DNA of 5,536 nucleotides from an uncultured Shinella sp. GTDB lineage: Bacteria; Pseudomonadota; Alphaproteobacteria; Rhizobiales; Rhizobiaceae. Where the stretch lies: assembly GCA_946481465.1 (NCBI GenBank), contig CAMLOC010000286.1:1-5536 (forward strand), given 5' to 3'. A program made the position numbers and the translations under genes. The notes below the pieces were generated by a model. The model saw only the letters and a program-made list of their open reading frames with translations, was not told the DNA's origin and did no database searches. Shown one piece after another: positions 4,048 through 5,536 of the stretch (the first letter of the stretch is position 1; the number at the start of each line of letters is the position of its first letter).

Positions 4048-4380
4048 ATGAACGATCATGTCCCGACGATTCATAAAAGCCGCCAGCCGCGCCGCCCCCA
4101 TTACGTCAGAGAATGGGCGGAAAAGCGGGGCATGCGTCCCGTTGACCTCGCCACAGAACTCGACGTGGACAAGAGCCTGGTCAGCCGCTGGTATCAGGGA
4201 TCAACGCCAAGCGAAGAGTCGTTAAGCAAACTCGGGGCGCTCTTCGGCGTCGAGCCTGAATCGCTCTTCCGCGATCCCGACGAGGATTGGCTTGCGCGAT
4301 TGTTGCGCGGGCGCGACCGCGAAGAAATTCAGCGCATTATCACAACAATTGAGACGGCTTTTCCTCGGAAGGCTGGCTAG
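4048..4380 (+). CDS. CI-like phage repressor, XRE-family helix-turn-helix (110 aa)
   Basis: Probable lysogeny repressor, divergent from the Cro-like gene. Residues 1-20 are a basic arm (SRQPRRPHYV). The XRE helix-turn-helix spans about 17-75: VREWAEKRGMRPVDLATELD, then the recognition helix DKSLVSRW at 41-48, then GSTPSEESLSKLGALFGVEP. Residues 80-104 form a short C-terminal helix (WLARLLRGRDREEIQRIITT). It is about half the length of lambda CI and has no S24/LexA-like peptidase domain, so it cannot undergo RecA-stimulated self-cleavage in the lambda way; induction must differ. The frame is open upstream, but the ATG at 4048 is chosen because earlier codons overlap the operators. No good ribosome binding site is seen. 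Its 3' end overlaps the convergent gene by 41 bases. Confidence 0.85.
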   Translation: MNDHVPTIHKSRQPRRPHYVREWAEKRGMRPVDLATELDVDKSLVSRWYQGSTPSEESLSKLGALFGVEPESLFRDPDEDWLARLLRGRDREEIQRIITTIETAFPRKAG

Positions 4381-4579
4381 GCCCTGAAGGGCGCCCAGGG
4401 AACTGCACCACGTCGGCCGTCCCGACGTAGCCTTGCACGATCTCAGTCACATACTGCAAGGTTAGCTGTGCCTCTGCGCCGTCGCTTGGTAGCTGCGCGG
4501 CAATCACGATCGCCAGCCTTCTCAACTTTCTGTCGATATCGCTGGGGATTTGGCCAGATGAAGGCGTAGACCAGCCCAT
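4340..4579 (-). CDS. Small protein (79 aa) convergent with the repressor gene, function unknown
   Basis: I do not recognise the family. The protein begins MGWSTPSSGQ, has a helical, real-looking core (DIDRKLRRLAIVIAAQLPSD then GAEAQLTLQYVTEIVQGYV), and ends in a Pro/Ser-rich tail. There is no signal peptide. The start is the ATG at 4579-4577, with the G-run directly upstream acting as ribosome binding site; a TTG at 4603 in the same frame would fall in the promoter. A good promoter sits just upstream (4603-4631). It lies inside the immunity region between repressor and right operators, the place of lambda rex. An immunity, exclusion or regulatory role is inference from position only. The stop end overlaps the repressor gene by 41 bases tail to tail. 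Confidence 0.65.
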   Translation of the reverse strand: MGWSTPSSGQIPSDIDRKLRRLAIVIAAQLPSDGAEAQLTLQYVTEIVQGYVGTADVVQFPGRPSGPSQPSEEKPSQLL

Positions 4580-4583
4580 CGCA

Positions 4584-4592
4584 CCCCCCCCC
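4584..4592 (-). repeat. Nine-base C run (G9 on the gene strand) at the ribosome binding site
   Basis: A homopolymer of nine C on the plus strand reads as G9 in the leader of the 79-residue gene, ending four bases before its ATG. It is the only Shine-Dalgarno-like sequence for that gene. Homopolymers this long slip during replication and are error-prone in sequencing, so both biological variation and an assembly error are possible. Confidence 0.6.
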
Positions 4593-4602
4593 TTCAGGAG
4601 CA

Positions 4603-4631
4603 ATTTTAGTAAGTTGTCTGAATTGTGACAA
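4603..4631 (-). promoter_or_regulatory. Sigma70-like promoter for the 79-residue gene
   Basis: On the minus strand, TTGTCA (4631-4626, five of six) and TAAAAT (4608-4603, five of six) are separated by exactly 17 bases. The predicted start near 4596 gives a leader of about 17 bases before the ATG at 4579. It has the best overall match of the promoters seen here and does not overlap the strong operators, so the gene may be expressed in the lysogen. TTGTC (4614-4618) and GACAA (4627-4631) form an inverted repeat inside it. Confidence 0.65.
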
Positions 4632-4635
4632 CGCT

Positions 4636-4650
4636 ACTGCCGGTGGCAGT
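4636..4650. repeat. Short palindrome upstream of the leftward 79-residue gene promoter
   Basis: ACTGCC (4636-4641) and GGCAGT (4645-4650) form a perfect 6-base inverted repeat around GGT. It lies five bases upstream of the -35 of the 79-residue gene and differs from the GTTGCGCAAC family, so it could be a site for another regulator. Confidence 0.35.
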
Positions 4651-4660
4651 CCTGCGCAAT
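4651..4660 (+). promoter_or_regulatory. Weak operator-like site, third of the OL-like group
   Basis: CCTGCGCAAT matches GTTGCGCAAT in eight of ten positions. With the two composite copies at 4681 and 4724 it would give three sites on this side, mirroring the three near the Cro-like gene. It has only one good half, so this call is tentative. Confidence 0.3.
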
Positions 4661-4680
4661 AGGGGTAGTCGCATATAGCG

Positions 4681-4697
4681 GTTGCGAGTTGCGCAAT
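4681..4697 (+). promoter_or_regulatory. Composite operator, OL-like copy 1
   Basis: GTTGCGAGTTGCGCAAT: a GTTGCG half-site, one base, then GTTGCGCAAT. It is a 15-of-17 match to the copy 43 bases downstream. It lies 17 bases upstream of the -35 of the rightward promoter, where a bound dimer could cooperate with one at 4724-4740. Confidence 0.7.
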
Positions 4698-4714
4698 TAT
4701 TTTCAGGGAGCCCA

Positions 4715-4743
4715 TTGACATCGGTTGCGTGTTGCGCAACTAT
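4715..4743 (+). promoter_or_regulatory. Rightward early promoter for the right block
   Basis: TTGACA at 4715-4720 is a perfect -35. After a 17-base spacer comes AACTAT (4738-4743), a weak -10; TATGAT at 4741-4746 is a better -10 match but at an over-long 20-base spacing. The composite operator fills the spacer. Architecture (-35, GTTGC half, GTTGCGCAAC over the -10 edge) is nearly the same as at the Cro-like gene's promoter, so both should answer to the same regulators. Confidence 0.65.
4724..4740 (+). promoter_or_regulatory. Composite operator, OL-like copy 2
   Basis: GTTGCGTGTTGCGCAAC with the perfect palindrome GTTGCGCAAC at 4731-4740, identical to the one at 3961-3970. It occupies the -35/-10 spacer of the rightward promoter. 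Confidence 0.75.
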
Positions 4744-4746
4744 GAT

Positions 4747-4764
4747 CCTCATCAACTGATGAGG
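4747..4764 (+). promoter_or_regulatory. Palindrome spanning the transcription start and ribosome binding site of the right block
   Basis: CCTCATCA (4747-4754) and TGATGAGG (4757-4764) form a perfect 8-base inverted repeat around AC. The 3' arm holds the GAGG that serves the ATG at 4771 (six bases away). If transcription starts at or before 4747 this is a hairpin hiding the ribosome binding site. If it starts nearer 4750-4753 the 5' arm is largely missing from the RNA and a DNA operator is more likely. Confidence 0.5.
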
Positions 4765-4770
4765 CCCCCG

Positions 4771-4977
4771 ATGTCCGCATATCCCTTCTCGAAGAAAGTT
4801 CAGCCGGTCGGCCAGCGCAAGCACGACAATGAGCCGATCAACATCAGCAACCTGAAGCCCTACCGGACGGCGGCGCAGAAGGCCGAGGCCCGCGCGACTG
4901 CCAAGAAGGGAAGCGATGGCGCGTGGCGGTCGCCCGCCTACGTCACGATCCGCCCCGATCAGATGAAGTCGGCGTAA
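4771..4977 (+). CDS. Small basic phage protein (68 aa), first gene of the right block, function unknown
   Basis: I do not recognise this protein. It starts MSAYPFSKKVQPVGQRKHDN, has a Lys/Arg/Ala-rich middle (YRTAAQKAEARATAKKGSDG) and ends AYVTIRPDQMKSA. Net charge is clearly basic, with no membrane segment. The ATG at 4771 is preferred over an in-frame GTG at 4729, which lies in the operator. TGAGG sits six bases before the ATG. As the first gene behind an operator-controlled early promoter it occupies the place of lambda N, and a basic RNA- or DNA-binding role would suit, but there is no direct evidence for antitermination. Confidence 0.7.
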   Translation: MSAYPFSKKVQPVGQRKHDNEPINISNLKPYRTAAQKAEARATAKKGSDGAWRSPAYVTIRPDQMKSA

Positions 4978-5005
4978 GCGCCAGCCCATCACCGGAGAGC
5001 ATCCC

Positions 5006-5536
5006 ATGCCCGAGACGATCACGATCATCCCCGAGCGCCTTAGCCTGATCACGGCGCTGCATCACGGATCGCATGAGGAGAACGACGAGGCCCGCGTCTG
5101 CGCGATGGAGGCGGTCGCCTTCGTCGCCGGGGAGCCTTGGTCGGATCATCCGCAGTGTGCCTGCCCGATCATCAGCGCCTTCATGCGGTCATGGAACGAC
5201 GGGCTGCCGGACGCCGAGCGCGCCATACTGCTGCCGCTGATTCCTAAGCTGGTAGGCACGCGCTCGACGAAAGCTGTCGAGGCCAAGCGCGCCACCATGG
5301 CCGCCGATTGGTATGTGAGAACGTTCACGCCGGCATGGCTTCGGATGGCTGGTCTGAATGGGCATGCTGACACGCTTGCCTCTTTCCCCGAGATCGCGAG
5401 CTTCGCAAAGACACCTTCGATCAGGCCGGCTTTGGAAGCCGCACAGAAGGACGCTTATGCAGCGGAGTCGGCAGCGGAGTCGGCAGCGTGGTCGGCAGCG
5501 GAGTCGGCAGCGTGGTCGGCAGCGTGGTCGGCAGCG
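5006..5536 (+). CDS. Phage protein with AA[E/W]S repeats, C-terminus beyond the right edge (177 aa visible)
   Basis: An uncharacterised protein of a type I recall from phages and prophages of several bacterial groups. Residues 1-150 form a conserved-looking domain: LSLITALHHGSHEENDEARV, then CAMEAVAFVAGEPWSDHPQC, then ISAFMRSWNDGLPDAERA, LLPLIPKLVGTR and a TPAWLRMAGL segment. From residue 152 it turns into AAES/AAWS four-residue repeats that continue to the window end. The ATG at 5006 has GGAGAG six bases upstream and follows the 68-residue gene by 28 bases, so the two are probably one operon. No catalytic motif is evident. Family members often end in Ala-rich helical repeats. Function unknown. 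Confidence 0.8.
   Translation, partial: MPETITIIPERLSLITALHHGSHEENDEARVCAMEAVAFVAGEPWSDHPQCACPIISAFMRSWNDGLPDAERAILLPLIPKLVGTRSTKAVEAKRATMAADWYVRTFTPAWLRMAGLNGHADTLASFPEIASFAKTPSIRPALEAAQKDAYAAESAAESAAWSAAESAAWSAAWSAA
5459..5536 (+). repeat. 12-base tandem repeat, at least 6.5 copies, coding AA[E/W]S
   Basis: The unit is GCAGCG-[GAG or TGG]-TCG, exact apart from the third codon, which runs GAG, GAG, TGG, GAG, TGG, TGG before the window ends. The length is a multiple of three, so gain or loss of units would change protein length without a frameshift. The near-identity of units points to recent expansion by slippage or unequal recombination. Confidence 0.9.

Noticed and set aside
3790..4310. 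Extra GTTGCG-like hits inside the Cro-like gene (near 3796) and the repressor gene (near 4302)
   Set aside because: They are single half-sites within coding sequence in GC-rich DNA and lack the palindrome or promoter context.
4381..4428. Small hairpins after the repressor stop (GCCC/GGGC and ACGTCGG/CCGACGT) as a repressor terminator
   Set aside because: Neither is followed by a T-run on the plus strand, and both lie inside the convergent coding sequence.
4443..4739. Minus-strand open frame of 98 codons running through the right operators into the 79-residue gene
   Set aside because: Its first third is the operator DNA and its last third is a different frame of the 79-residue gene. A frameshift at the C9 run joining the two frames was considered, but the strong promoter at 4603-4631 lies within the supposed gene.
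4606..5052. Minus-strand open frame of 148 codons across the rightward promoter and 68-residue gene
   Set aside because: It would be read through the operators and against two plus-strand genes that have good ribosome binding sites; the product is Arg/Leu/Gly-rich without domain character.
5459..5536. Tandem repeats as a CRISPR array
   Set aside because: The units are 12 bases with no spacers and stay in frame with a coding sequence.

Overview
This GC-rich window looks like the early control and replication region of a temperate phage or prophage. The host is probably an alphaproteobacterium, perhaps of the Rhizobiales/Hyphomicrobiales type. That rests on base composition, strong use of G/C at third codon positions, and protein styles I remember from such prophages; no search was run. 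No integrase, attachment site, structural gene or host gene is visible.

Left block (1-3012, minus strand): eight tightly packed genes read from high to low coordinates. They encode a coiled-coil protein, a tiny protein, a helix-turn-helix protein, a VRR-NUC-type nuclease, an N6-adenine-type DNA methyltransferase, a 49-residue protein, a replication protein, and a gene cut by the left edge. Six of the seven junctions are ATGA stop/start overlaps. A cluster of repeats beside an AT-richer stretch lies inside the replication gene and resembles a lambda-O-style internal origin.

Centre (3013-4380): a roughly 300-base gene-poor stretch rich in inverted repeats separates this block from a GIY-YIG-type nuclease gene and a small Cro-like regulator (both minus). 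Divergent from the regulator is a CI-like repressor on the plus strand. The two regulators share a KSxV[S/T]RW recognition helix.

Right block (4340-5536): a short minus-strand gene has its own sigma70-like promoter and converges on the repressor gene. A plus-strand promoter then drives a 68-residue protein and a longer protein that runs off the right edge in an AA[E/W]S repeat.

The central theme is a two-sided genetic switch. A 17-base composite operator (GTTGC-N2-GTTGCGCAA-[C/T]) occurs once at the Cro-like gene's promoter and twice at the rightward promoter about 720-760 bases away. The layout parallels the lambda immunity region (OL and OR flanking the repressor), with the Cro-led leftward operon carrying replication genes. 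Two small genes (822-971 and the partial gene at 1-194) are too short or truncated to stand out in an ordinary ORF scan, but their overlaps and protein character support them.
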